64,000 nucleotides of DNA from NCBI GenBank assembly GCA_964017145.1, contig OZ024848.1, positions 136,501 through 200,500 of the forward strand, written 5' to 3'. Below, in pieces: positions 47,464 through 58,379 of this stretch. The DNA is from Agrocybe praecox (taxonomy: Eukaryota; Basidiomycota; Agaricomycetes; Agaricales; Agrocybaceae). The stretch's first letter is position 1. The number at the start of each line of letters is the position of its first letter. The position numbers and the translations under genes were made by a program. The notes beneath the pieces are model-generated. The model was given only the letters and a program-made list of their open reading frames with translations, made no database searches and was not told the DNA's origin.

Positions 47464-50081
47464 TGTCGGTATCGCTTGTCTGCTTTCAATCCTTTTTCCC
47501 TCTACAGATACAAACACGTTCTCCAGTATTATCTAGAGAGATAGGTCAGCAAGGTAAGCCTTCGCGCACTCCTCGTAGATAAGACCGCTGAATATAAGTA
47601 CCCATTATTATTTTTATCCACTTCTTGACGGGGTGTGTCATTTTCATGGTAAAGGATTTTGGTAATAGAATTGCATATCGTCATTTAGAAGCGATATACG
47701 CCGATAAGGGAGCCAAAAGCCTTCGAGAACGGTATTTTGCACCCCACGCTTGCGTGCTGTCCACATGTGCGTGGACGTTAAGAACACGGCAACCATGGAA
47801 TCATTCGGACAACCAAGAAACGTGCGGCACGAGCATGGGCCGAATCCTCGCAGTGGCTCTAGCAGATTTTCGACACGGTGAGAAAGGCCGAAAACGCGTT
47901 GGGGTGCATAGACTACTCACGATAATCCTGACCAAATTGACACGACTAATATGGAGACTGAGATGCAAGTAGAAAATAGCAGATGAAGAGGACCCGCAGA
48001 GGATCCTAGAAAGAGATGTAGTCCGACGTAATGTGGCACTGATTGTGGGTAGAAAAAAATAAGAAACGCGCGGCACGTGATCAAAATCAAGTCGCGTTGC
48101 CGGAGGTTTGGGACGCGTTTTGCCAGGGGATCGTTCTGGTTTGCTGGGTTGGGTCGGCCAAATCAGTAATATTACAATTGAAACCTAGATATTCGCATTT
48201 ATCTCATAGGAATGAACAAAAATCTCACTTTCTTCCCGGGTATTCTGTTGCATATCTTCAATTTTATTACCGCAGAATCGGATTTGCCAGGATTTGCCTC
48301 TATTTATGGGAAGAACCTAAATATGCCAGGACTCCTACGATCCCTGAGATACTTGAGAAGCGACAATTTTCTTGAGCAATGTGATCCTAAAGTCTGGTCT
48401 ATTCTTGACTCTCAATGTTCCCTGGAATTAGGGGGGCTGGGAACGAACAATCAACCTGCTAATAACAGTGCTCTACACATCACAGGCTTTGGAGAAGTTT
48501 CATCAGTAAGTGATCGTCGTGGGTGCATATAAGCTCTCAAAATTACGGCTTTGCTTTCGGATTGGCCACGCAGGACTTTTAGGAATCAGTAAACAAAAAA
48601 GTAATGTGAAATTGGCAAGGTGTGGTTGACCTGACATTAGTATATAGGTATCTACTCAGATATATCATTACCCTCGGAGGCTTGTAAACGAACTCCACAC
48701 GCAAAAGTCCTATTTTTGCGCAAAGCGATAACATTTCAGCAACGCTTTTCAACGAGAGAGGCTGGAGTCTTCGTAAAAAATAATGATCTTCTTCCAAGAC
48801 AAGTATGAGGGTCCAGTTAGTATTCTAATAGAACCCGGCCATATCTCCGAGGTATATTCGATAAGGGAAGCTCTTTCGAAATAACGCACATTCCGAACGT
48901 GGCTCAGGGGCTGCAGTCAACTTGCATCGTATCCAATGACTTTTGTGGTGGAAGCGAGGCGACTACTGCACGATGGAAAAATCATCAATGTTCCATTGCG
49001 CAAGCAGACGGCTCCAAGGTCGAGCGTTAGGATTGAAATTCGAAGTACATGCAGTGAGATCAGCATAGTCGAAGAATTCAGCCAAGCAAGCAATCAGATG
49101 AGGTTACTTATACATATATCTGGAAATGAACCTACTTGTGGACGTAGAAAGCTTCTATGGAAAATAAATAAATGGATATCTTGCATCCACTGCCCAAAGG
49201 ATTTCCGAGGCGTAAGGGATAGACGAAGGTGACTGATATGCGGTGTGGAGGTGGTCGGTTTGAAAAGCTTGTCCCAAATCTTAGACGACCGCAAACCACA
49301 TACGGCCAAGTCCACCACAAAGCCCAGTCTGTCGAGATAAGGCAGTAAAGGCACAATTTCTTTAAGCCCCTCTGATTCTGTGGCACGTTTCCAGAGGCTG
49401 GTTTCGAGTTTTTTTTTGAAATGGTGATGAAGTGTACAAAGGGGATCATCGAGGAGTTGGTAAGGTAGCCGATTTCTAGCTTTATTCTCATTTAATGACA
49501 GGGTGCTGAAAAGCATTCAGTGACTGACATAGGCCTAGGCCTGGCACACAAGTGAGCATGCAGCCAGAGAATCAGATTCTGTATCTTCAGAAGGCTCAAA
49601 AGTCAATGATTATGTCAATGATTTCTTGTGGGAGACCACTTGAGGATTGTGACTCTGTTCTGAGTGCAATATCAGCAATTTTCGGCACTACCGCCTCGAT
49701 AATTAATTATGATGGAAATGATTATTATTCTCTGAAGTTCGTACCATTATCCGCTTCTTCCACTTGTTGATTCGAGAAGTTTTGGTCTCCGTCCATGATT
49801 CTTTGGGAAATGAAGATATTGGTCCTTATTCAAAATCAAATCACTCGTTCGCGCTATCCCTTGTTGAAGCGTAGCGAGATATGGATAAGCCAAGATAAGC
49901 GTATGGGCTGAAAGTGATAAAGAGTGGTCGTCCGCGTCACTGTCAACATTGAATATTGATGCATGATGCCGAATGATGGCAAACTATGGCAGATGCCGTC
50001 ACTGCATGTAGTGCACCATCATCATCATGTGCTTAGGGGTTTGGGGACGCCGTTATCTCATTATCTCTTCCTCGAACGACC
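47464..50081. other. Gene-poor stretch, possible decayed coding fragments
   Basis: No gene can be supported over about 2.6 kb. A minus-strand open frame at 49094-49516 (with LPYLDRLGFVVDLAVCG and ISHLRLSLTPRKSFGQ) has a leucine pattern faintly like F-box/LRR proteins, but flanking frames are full of stops. If real it is a relic. Other frames (48043-48532, 49552-49770) have no features. The last few hundred bases contain the promoter of the DUF1688 gene. Confidence 0.35.
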
Positions 50082-51740
50082 ATGAGCTTACTGGGAAACA
50101 TTATTCCACCATCCCAAACCGCAGGTTATCTGCGAACTTTACCTGCAATCCGCGAACGCTGCGGTCGTGTACACGAACTAGCGAAGCTCGGAAAGTTGAA
50201 ATACTTCGACTATCATCCAGAGAAAGAGATAGACGTCGCCAAGTTCTGTATCGATCTTATAAAGGTAGTGATGTCTCTCTGTGATCTTCTTCGTCCAAAT
50301 GCTGAAGTTGGCAGAGGGAATCCGGTGGCGATTTCGCCAAAGTAAGTCAATAAATTGAGATTTAGAAGAGACACTCACTCCGACTTGCCTTAGATCAAAC
50401 CTCATGGACGATGGAGTCACATAGACTCCGGTGTTGAACGCGTCAAGCCTATGTTTGAGAAATGGTCCAAGCAGGCAAACCCGCCCGACTTGAAGGAACA
50501 AGCTCGGCGAACCATTGATTTATTTATGGTCTCTGTGCTGCTCGATGCAGGTGCAGGAAACGCCTGGAAGTATACGGAATCAGAAACTGGCCTTACATTC
50601 AGTCGCTCGGAAGGATTAGGGGTAGCAAGCGCGCATATGTTCGAGTCAGGATTGTTCTCCAGCGATCCAGAGCAACCTTATCTAGTAGATGGTACGTCTA
50701 TGCCGTCTTGATATATTGTATGCATGTTGATCAATGTTTCGGGCAGCTGCTGGCTTGGAAAAGGTCACTGTAGAGAAGACCGCCGCTGCTATGCAGGTCA
50801 GCGAATCGAATCCGATGGTTGGGATCGAAGGTCGTACGACACTGCTTTTCAATCTGGGTAAAGCTCTCAAGTCCAGTCCTGAGTTCTTTGGCGAAGAAGG
50901 ACGTCCTGGAAACTTGATTGGTACGTATGTATTGTTCTCCATAATAATATTATACCCGACTCATGATCATGGTTTGACTCTCAGATTTCCTTGAAAAGCA
51001 GTCACAACCAGAAGGAGAGACTCTCATTGTTCCGATCTCTGCTTTGTGGCAAGTTTTAGTAGACGGCCTCAATCCTATTTGGCCCTCTAGAATTTCTCTG
51101 GGTGGCATTTCCCTTGGAGATGTCTGGCCTTGTCCAGCACTTAAAGCATCAATCCCTGATCCCGAGGAAGGCGACGATCTCGTTCCATTCCACAAGCTCA
51201 CAGGATGGCTGACATACAGTCTCGTCGAAGTGCTTCAAAAGATTCTAAAGTGGAACATCCATGGATTAGAGGATATGACGGGTCTCCCAGAGTACAGAAA
51301 CGGTATATCAATCAATCCCTCTATATGCTGCAACTAACATGTAATCTTAATAGGCGGATTGTTCGTCGATTTCGGCGTCCTGACTCTCAAACCCAATGCT
51401 CTTCCCAAGGATCCCAAAAGTGGTCTTCCACGTGCAGTTCCATCCCACCCTGCAATTGTCGAATGGCGTGCTCTGACAGTCATCGAACTGTATGTTTACT
51501 CTCTCCTTCGTTATCAATCTCTCACACGATGCTTATATCTTGCCTTGCGTCTCTTCACTCTTCAGAGACCGCACTGCAGACCTTATTCGGTCAGATCTCG
51601 GACTGAATGCTTCTCAACTGACACTAGCCCAGATTTTAGAATCCGCAACATGGATTGGTGGTCGAGAAATCGCGAAGATTAAACGTCCTGAGACTGGTGG
51701 GCCCCCTATTGAAATCGAAAGTGATGGAACCGTGTTTTAA
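50082..51740 (+). CDS. DUF1688 protein, Urc4/Urg3-like uracil catabolism
   Basis: Seven exons (50082-50264, 50315-50341, 50394-50691, 50747-50920, 50985-51302, 51354-51489, 51566-51740) give 436 residues, close to the family's usual length. Diagnostic blocks in order are YLRTLPAIRERCGRVHELA, RESGGDFAKIKPHGRWSHID across exons 2-3, and LLDAGAGNAWKY. Then come NPMVGIEGRTTLLFNLGKAL, FFGEEGRPGNLID, GISLGDVWPCPAL and VPFHKLTGWLTYSL. In yeast Lachancea kluyveri URC4 is needed for the URC pyrimidine degradation route that uses uracil as nitrogen source. The exact reaction of the DUF1688 protein is not settled. No other pathway gene is adjacent. The second exon of 27 bases was placed because it restores the conserved block across the junction. 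Confidence 0.88.
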
Positions 51741-52155
51741 AATGTGAAGCTTTATCCTCGTGTACTTCAAGATATATTGATTACTCTTTCTTGCATATAA
51801 CAATTGTCTTGTTTTTTTCATCTTCTAAGTTCAAAAGACCAGCAATCAATCAAAACTACTCAATTCGCCAATTCAATGTTTTCCGCATATAGTAAGTATT
51901 TTTACGTTTTTGCTACCAATAACACATGTTTTGCTTTAAGCGGTACTAGACCAGAAGCCCTCATTAGCTCAGGGAAATTATAGGAGGGGGGGAATTATAG
52001 AACAGTGATCCGATTTCAGCTTCAAAATCGTTAAGCGCGACGAGATATAAGAAAGGCTGCAGTGGAACAGGTTTTCCATCGACCTACTCAGTAGTTGCCT
52101 TTTCTCACTCATCCCTCTTACTGTCTTGTCTTCCTCGTATAACCCCATCGACAAA
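51741..52155. other. Intergenic region
   Basis: This is the 3' flank of the DUF1688 gene and the promoter of the secreted Asp-rich protein. No other gene is seen. Confidence 0.5.
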
Positions 52156-53159
52156 ATGTTGTTCCGCTCAGCTGCTGTTCTCACCACCTTGGCTTGCGTC
52201 GTCGCCTCCTTTGCCATTCCTCTGGTTGACCCTGTCAACAACGTCCTTAGCAGTGGGCTCTCCACTGGACGTGTTGAGCGTCAGGTTGACCCAGCCGTGT
52301 TGCGCAACCTCCTCGGTAGCACTGCTGCAGACGCTACAGGTGTTTCTCAAGGCCGCCGTCAGGATGATGATGATGGCGAAGAGCGTCGTCAGGACGATGA
52401 TGATGACGAAGATGATGACGAACGCCGTCAAGAGGAAGGCGATGGCGAAGAGGCTGCTGAGCATCCTACACTTCCAGATATCTTCCAAGGAGCTTGTGCC
52501 GAACTGATTCCCATTGCTAACCAGCTTCGTGCGTCTTTCTTTTAGACTTCTATCTTGCAGCTGACCAATCCATTTGTATAAATATTAAGGTTCTTGCATT
52601 GGCGTTGATGTGGCTGGTGATATCGATGTTAAGCTCGTCCTCCAACTCCTCGGTCAAATCGTCCTTGTTCTCAAGGGTGTCCTCGTCAATGTCACATACA
52701 TCCTCGAGAACCCTGCTGGATTTATTCTTAGCCTCGAGGGTAAGATCTTGAGCATCGCTGAAGTCGGTCTCGTTGTCGGTACTCTCGTCAATGTGGGTCG
52801 TAACTTGCTTCCGTCCAGATTTGAAGTTCTAATGTTTGTCTGCAGGTTGTTGTCACCGTCGTTGCCGTTGTCCTTCGCACCCTCCTCGTTTCTGTCCACG
52901 GTGTTGTCCTCCCTCTCGTCAATGAAATTGGGTAAGTGAACAGTCTATAATTAATACTCGTATCACAGCAGATCCATTAATCGTATCTTTGATTCTATCC
53001 AGTGGTCTCCTCGCCCAAATCCTCGTTATCGTTCTCCGCATCGTTCCCGGTCTCCTTGTCCATGTCAACGCAGCTGTTGCAGCTACCGTTGCTGACATCC
53101 TTTTCCTCCACTACACTAACCTCGTTGCCTGCCTCCACCTTTTCGCCCTTGCTCATTAA
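52156..53159 (+). CDS. Secreted Asp-rich repeat protein with hydrophobic C-terminal half
   Basis: Exons 52156-52528, 52590-52792, 52846-52931 and 53003-53159 give 272 residues. A signal peptide is at residues 1-20 (LFRSAAVLTTLACVVASFA). Around residues 70-100 three or so units of the type RRQDDDD/E are repeated. Paired Arg before each acidic run are possible Kex2-type cleavage sites, so short acidic peptides could be released (inference). After a Cys-containing boundary (FQGACAELIP, SCIGVDV) the protein is very rich in Val, Leu and Ile with few charges, for example LVLQLLGQIVLVLKGVLVNV and LAQILVIVLRIVPGLLV. It is membrane-like or surface-active. I know no characterised homolog. Confidence 0.75.
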
Positions 53160-53286
53160 ATTGAATCTGGTCGAGTAGAGTAGAGTAGACTTGCCTCTTT
53201 TTCTGTCTTCACGTACTTCATGGCCTCTCTGATACCTCACATTTGTTAGTCTATACCCTAATACACACTTACTATCTGATAAATCA

Positions 53287-53553
53287 CTATTTCAGTTGGA
53301 ATCTCAAACGAAGAGCATCCATAGTGTCGTCATTACGCGCAGGGTTTTCTATCACTTCTGGAGTTGATTCTTTCAACTTTGGCTCAATTTCTGACTTTCT
53401 CTCTTTGACGAAGTTGCCAACCTCTAGGACGATCTCAGCGTTGGTGAACCACTCGAGGGCTCGGCCCACTTTTAAGGATGATTCTCCAACAGCAAAAGTC
53501 AGCAATCTGTCTTTCGGAGCGTCCTGAACTGCGTCCAGTCCTTTGACAACCAT
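53287..53553 (-). CDS. Possible small hypothetical protein
   Basis: An ATG-started minus-strand frame of 88 codons reads MVVKGLDAVQDAPKDRLL, then GESSLKVGRALEWFTNAEIV and VGNFVKERKSEIEPKLKEST. The composition is charged and amphipathic, unlike random AT-rich frames nearby, which is why it is listed. No domain is recognised and no upstream exon was found. It converges with the Asp-rich protein gene, with stop codons about 130 bases apart. It could be a real short gene or the last exon of a decayed one. Confidence 0.3.
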   Translation of the reverse strand: MVVKGLDAVQDAPKDRLLTFAVGESSLKVGRALEWFTNAEIVLEVGNFVKERKSEIEPKLKESTPEVIENPARNDDTMDALRLRFQLK

Positions 53554-55548
53554 TACCACTGTCTTTACTCTTTGTCATGTTCCTTATGTGCAGAAACGTG
53601 TACTTTGTACCGGCGCTCTTTCTCAAATTATCACAAATTTAGAAAAAGTCTCAGGCTCTTTCAAGTTCCAATAAGGCGGTGATGAGAGCAATTAAATGTA
53701 TCCCGGAGATACGTACATATGTATTCCTATTCGTTTTGTAATTACTGTACTTATATCAACCCGACGAAATTAAACAGTTATTCGCTGACACAAGCTATAA
53801 TATCGGTCTTGTCATATCATGGAAGCCGGACTCTACTTCTTCTACTCTATCGTAAAATCGAAGTGGGGGTACTATTGAGCGTGCCCTCATGAAAAAGCCC
53901 ATCGAACATTTCTTTCCTTGACAAAGCACAGGGATTACTGGACGCCCACGAAGCTTAGATCAAATATATACATAGTATATTGTACTGAAAGTGATGTTTG
54001 ATTGACCACAATAACTCGATTGACATGCGCAAAGCATAAAGTCATATGATTCATAGTGATCAGAAGTAAAGTAGGCTTCTTCCGTTGACTGTATGCTGCT
54101 TATAGTCTAGCGGTCCGATTCATTGCGCATTCTCTCCGGGATTTGACTCATGTGTCCCTCTTGCGATCTTCACGATGAGAAAGAAACTTGTCTGACTATG
54201 GTTTCTGGGTATACGTAAATCTAAATTATGTTGTGATTGGTTTAGGAGGTATCAGCAAGTCAGAAATGATTTATATGATTTTCCTGCAAGTATGGGAACG
54301 TAAACTACTCGGTGGACGTGGACTGTTCAAGTATATACCCTAGCACCATCGCTTTCTGGCGAATTTAACTCAGTCATTGAAGCGCTTGCTTTCATCGCTA
54401 AAAGCGGTCCAACAATTGAGTGAAACTCTTGAGGGTTTTATTCGGAAACAAATAGACTTTACAAAGGGTCAAGTGACGTTTGTTTTTGGAAACAGAATTC
54501 ATCAGCCGGCTCTTCTCGTTGTCCAAAAATAAATCTCTTGAGCGCCAAGCGTGCCAAGACAGCAAGCTCTAAATTTAGGTGGGATTATTTTTGGGAGAGA
54601 TTTGTTTGTAGGTGATTGTGGTCGCTTGGTCGAGAACTCTTTACACAAGCTTGTCCTTTTGATTTTTTTCGGTTTTGATTTTCCTTTCTCCTCTCTTTTC
54701 ATACCACACACTGCTACCAGCCAGATAAACCAAGTTCCACGTACAGCTGTACACAGCTTGGACGGTGATCTTTAGCTTCATTCAATGTTCTGCGAACCTT
54801 CATGACTGGTGTAACACGATGCAGTGCGTGTCGTACCATTTTTTGGTGCGACGCTTCGCGCGAATGATTCGGATGAAGGATCCAACACACTTGATGCGGA
54901 GAACTGTGACATACGCGTACCGGGAGGCTTATTTTCCATTAATACGATCTCTATTGAATTTCCAAACATACCTGCCAACGATGCTTCCTTGTCTTGCTAT
55001 CTTTAGCAGTAGTGTTCACATGGCCCAGAGAGACATTAGCAGCTTGGTGGAAGGCGCCGATGTCAATTGTTTAGATCGAGCTCTGTCGAGAGAATGTATT
55101 GGATACTGGGATATTCTGGGGATTTGGGGCGTTCACGTGAAGAGCCTAATTCATTTCGATCGTTGTAGGCTGCAGGCGTTGAAACGCTTTCGCCCTGTGC
55201 TGTTCTGATCTATACTGCAGAACTTCCGCAAACGCTCATCCCTATTGACGTTAAAAAATCGGAAAGTTAGGCTAGTCACTGGATGAACGCGATATCTTCG
55301 GTTATGCAAAGCGTAATTTACTTTGTTATTCTTTGCGACTCACCTCGACTTATGACCAGGAATCGATGTATCTAATATCATCAGGTCACTCCTAAGAAAA
55401 ATGGAAGCTTGCTACTGTCAAATGCCTCACACATTTCTTACCCGACAACACCCCTTTACATCTACTCAAACGTCTCTGCTGGTCTTTACGCTCAAGGATT
55501 TCAGCGAAAATTTGCAATAACGTCGGAATATGCGCTTCATTCTGGTTG

Positions 55549-55555
55549 TATAAAA
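55549..55555 (+). promoter_or_regulatory. TATA box of the GH7 gene
   Basis: TATAAAA lies 52 bases before the ATG at 55607, which suits a highly inducible secreted enzyme gene. Confidence 0.6.
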
Positions 55556-55606
55556 TGAGGGAATACCTGTTCTCAGCTCACCATCTTCAACAATCGAACA
55601 TTGAAC

Positions 55607-57053
55607 ATGTTTCCGAAACTCGCTCTTCTCTCAGTCATCCTCACAGCCTTCTCTGTGAAGGCTCAGCTCGTCGGCACGTACCAGACCGAAACTCACCCTC
55701 CGCTCAGCTGGCAGAAATGCACAAAGGGCGGTAGCTGCAGCAATGTATCCGGAAGTGTCGTACTCGATTCCAACTGGCGCTGGGTGCACAGCAAGAGCGG
55801 CTACAACAACTGCTACACTGGCAACACCTGGGACAAGACTCTCTGCCCGGACAACAAGAGCTGCGCGGCCAACTGTGCGCTCGAAGGTGCCGATTACACT
55901 GGGACGTACGGGATCACGACGAGCGGGAACGCGCTCACGCTCAAGTTCATCCAGTCGAATAGTAATGGCAAGAATATCGGCAGTCGTGTGTACCTCATGG
56001 CGAGCGATACCAAGTATCAGATGTTCAAGGTCCTCAACCAGGAGTTTTCGTTCGATGTGGATCTGTCCAAGCTTCCTTGTGGACTCAATGGCGCACTTTA
56101 CTTCTCTGCGATGGACGAGGATGGTGGGATGGCCAGGTTCTCGACCAACAAGGCTGGTGCCAAATACGGTACTGGGTACTGCGACTCCCAGTGCCCAAGG
56201 GATATCAAGTTTATAAGTGGCGAGGCAAGTCCATTTCTCTATGTTTTGCTGCGGTATTTTCTCCATTTCTGACGTGTTTCTTGAATAGGCCAACGCCGAA
56301 GGCTGGCAACCCTCAAGCAACGATGTCAATGCAGGCACTGGGGGCTACGGCAGCTGCTGCAACGAGATGGACGTCTGGGAGGCCAATTCCATCTCAGCTG
56401 CATACACACCCCACCCATGCGACGGCACCCAATCCACTCGGTGCAGCGGCACAGCCTGTGGTGGGACGACCAACCGCTACGGCAGCAGCTGCGATCCCGA
56501 CGGGTGCGACTTCAACTCGTTCCGCATGGGTGACACGAGCTTGTACGGCCCAGGCAAGACCGTCAACACCAACTCTAAATTCACAGTCGTCACGCAGTTC
56601 ATCACCGACTCTGGTACCGCGAGCGGCACGCTCAAGGAAATCCGCAGGCTGTACGTGCAGAATGGCAAAGTCATCCAAAACTCCAAGGTGAACATCCCCG
56701 GCATGTCCACCTCACTCGACTCTATCACAGCGGACTATTGTACGTCTGCGAAGAAGGCGTTTGGGGACACGGACAGTTTCGGCCAGCATGGTGGCCTTGC
56801 GGGGATTTCCAAGGCGATGAGCGTGGGGATGGTGTTGGTCCTCAGTGTGTGGGACGACCATGAGGCGAATATGTTGTGGCTGGATAGTAATTACCCGACG
56901 AGCGCGAGCGCGACGAAGCCGGGTGTTGCGCGTGGGACGTGCGCGACTACTTCAGGCGTACCGTCGGATGTTGAGTCATCTGCGGCGAGTGCGCAGGTTG
57001 TTTATTCGAATATCAAGTTTGGAGATATTGGGTCGACTTATACGGGCGCTTGA
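55607..57053 (+). CDS. GH7 cellobiohydrolase, no cellulose-binding module
   Basis: Exons 55607-56224 and 56289-57053 give 460 residues. A signal peptide ([19 protein letters not shown]) is followed by [19 protein letters not shown], the usual mature start of GH7 enzymes. The catalytic motif [11 protein letters not shown] supplies the nucleophile Glu, the Asp and the acid/base Glu of the ExDxxE triad. Other hallmarks are [66 protein letters not shown] and [20 protein letters not shown]. Such enzymes are retaining exo-glucanases that cut cellobiose from reducing ends of cellulose outside the cell. The protein stops right after the catalytic domain ([10 protein letters not shown]), so there is no linker or CBM1. 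The single intron starts GCAAGT and is a GC-AG intron. The start ATG, not an upstream TTG, was chosen for the signal peptide. Confidence 0.97.
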
Positions 57054-58379
57054 TGGAAGGTTTGGATGCAAGTAAGTAAAATTACGTACTAGTATGACAA
57101 TGTCGTTTTTACTCTGAAGTGTAATAACAATGCCTTTGTGTCTTTATTCTTTTTGGTTTTGTGGGGTGTTGTCCGGTCAAGTGTTTTCTTTTTTTTCCAA
57201 ATAGATGATAAAAAGTTCAGAATACGGTATTCGGGAGTTCAACTTATTGCGAGCGAAGCAAGGGGATACCGCCGGAAGGTACTGTAAAGACAACTTTACA
57301 TAGAAATATTTACGGCAATAGACCATCTTTTGCTTTTCTCAATCCTCAAATTGTACGGCCAAGCAGGAGCGGCAAGTTCGCAGCTCGGCAGTACTTCGGG
57401 TGCCACTTGCTGCAGGCTTCCGGCAATCCCCTGGCTCGCGATTTCTTCAGCAATGAGAAAATGCACATAGGTGCACAGTTCTGCTGATGAAATCATCGCA
57501 GAGCTCTGTAAGCTACTATGGCCCTATTGCATGTACAATGTAGGATGATGAAGGGAGCCTTCCTCCACGCTACGACGGCCCTACATTTTGCTGGGGTTAG
57601 TACGATGCTTTTTGCGGGCGCATTACCCTCTTCCGTTGAGAGGAGGAGTCTGACGTCATTGGTTTACGATTAAAGCAAAAAGTTGAGGGATGACATCTCG
57701 AAATGGAAACCAGCATACCTTATTTGGAAGAGTGTCAGCCAAGACTCTCAGCGTGCCACAGGACAAACAAGAACAATCTTTGAGAAGATACAAGTATTCG
57801 TCTTCTCTCCCTGTTTTATTTCAACCCCCTATTCTTCCTTTCCTCCCTTCCATCACTCGCCAGTCCGACTCAGTTTTGAAATTTGCCGTGTTTTTAATTT
57901 TCCGCCAAGCCAGTTGGCCTCACACTTTAAGCATTCGAACTTTGCATAAAGGGTATATGTGTCTTCTACGTTGAGGCTATTAAACTATTTCTAACATCTT
58001 TTGAAGTTCCCACTGGGATGACAAGTTGTTCGCCAGAGGATGACCTTGGGACTCTGCGTAAGCTTATATGTTTGCGCGCAAACGATGTGGTGCTGATTTT
58101 TGGTATGAAATAATTCTTCGTTTTTACTATGGATCATTAACTTGGCCCCTAAGAGTGAGTTGTCTTTGCTCGGAGTGATCGGCAGGCGGTCTAGACTCTA
58201 GACAGGATCTGCCACGAGTGTCGCGTAATATCATGTGATTGGCATGATGCAGCGTCTAAAAATACCGCGTGTTATCCGCGAGGCAAATGTCGTGTTCGGT
58301 TGGTTGGCTGAGCTCCTTTCCACCAAACCACCTCGAGGGTTCTCGTAAAGAGTCAACCCTGCTTTTCTTTATTCCTACC
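57054..58379. other. Intergenic region with the second copy of the dispersed repeat
   Basis: No gene is seen. Short frames at 57683-57974 lack motifs. The repeat at 57323-57540 matches 9167-9390. Confidence 0.45.
57323..57540 (+). repeat. Dispersed repeat, copy 2
   Basis: Same-orientation match of ~220 bases to 9167-9390, with shared blocks TTTTGCTTTTCTCAATCCTC, CACTTGCTGCAGGCTT and GAGCTCTGT/AGCTACTAT. Weak similarity continues about 20-40 bases further on the right side. Confidence 0.6.

Larger units (their letters stand above)
53160..55606. other. Long sparse region between secreted protein genes
   Basis: Apart from the doubtful frame at 53287-53553 there is no supported gene. A plus-strand frame at 54765-55208 (147 codons) has no motif and no gene-like context. 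Other frames are short. The right edge contains the promoter of the cellobiohydrolase gene. Confidence 0.4.

Noticed and set aside
49094..49516. Possible F-box/LRR-like protein
   Set aside because: The leucine pattern is too weak, no F-box is seen, and the neighbouring frames are stop-rich.
55631..56338. 235-codon antisense frame within the GH7 gene
   Set aside because: A shadow of the strongly supported cellobiohydrolase exon with high third-position GC.
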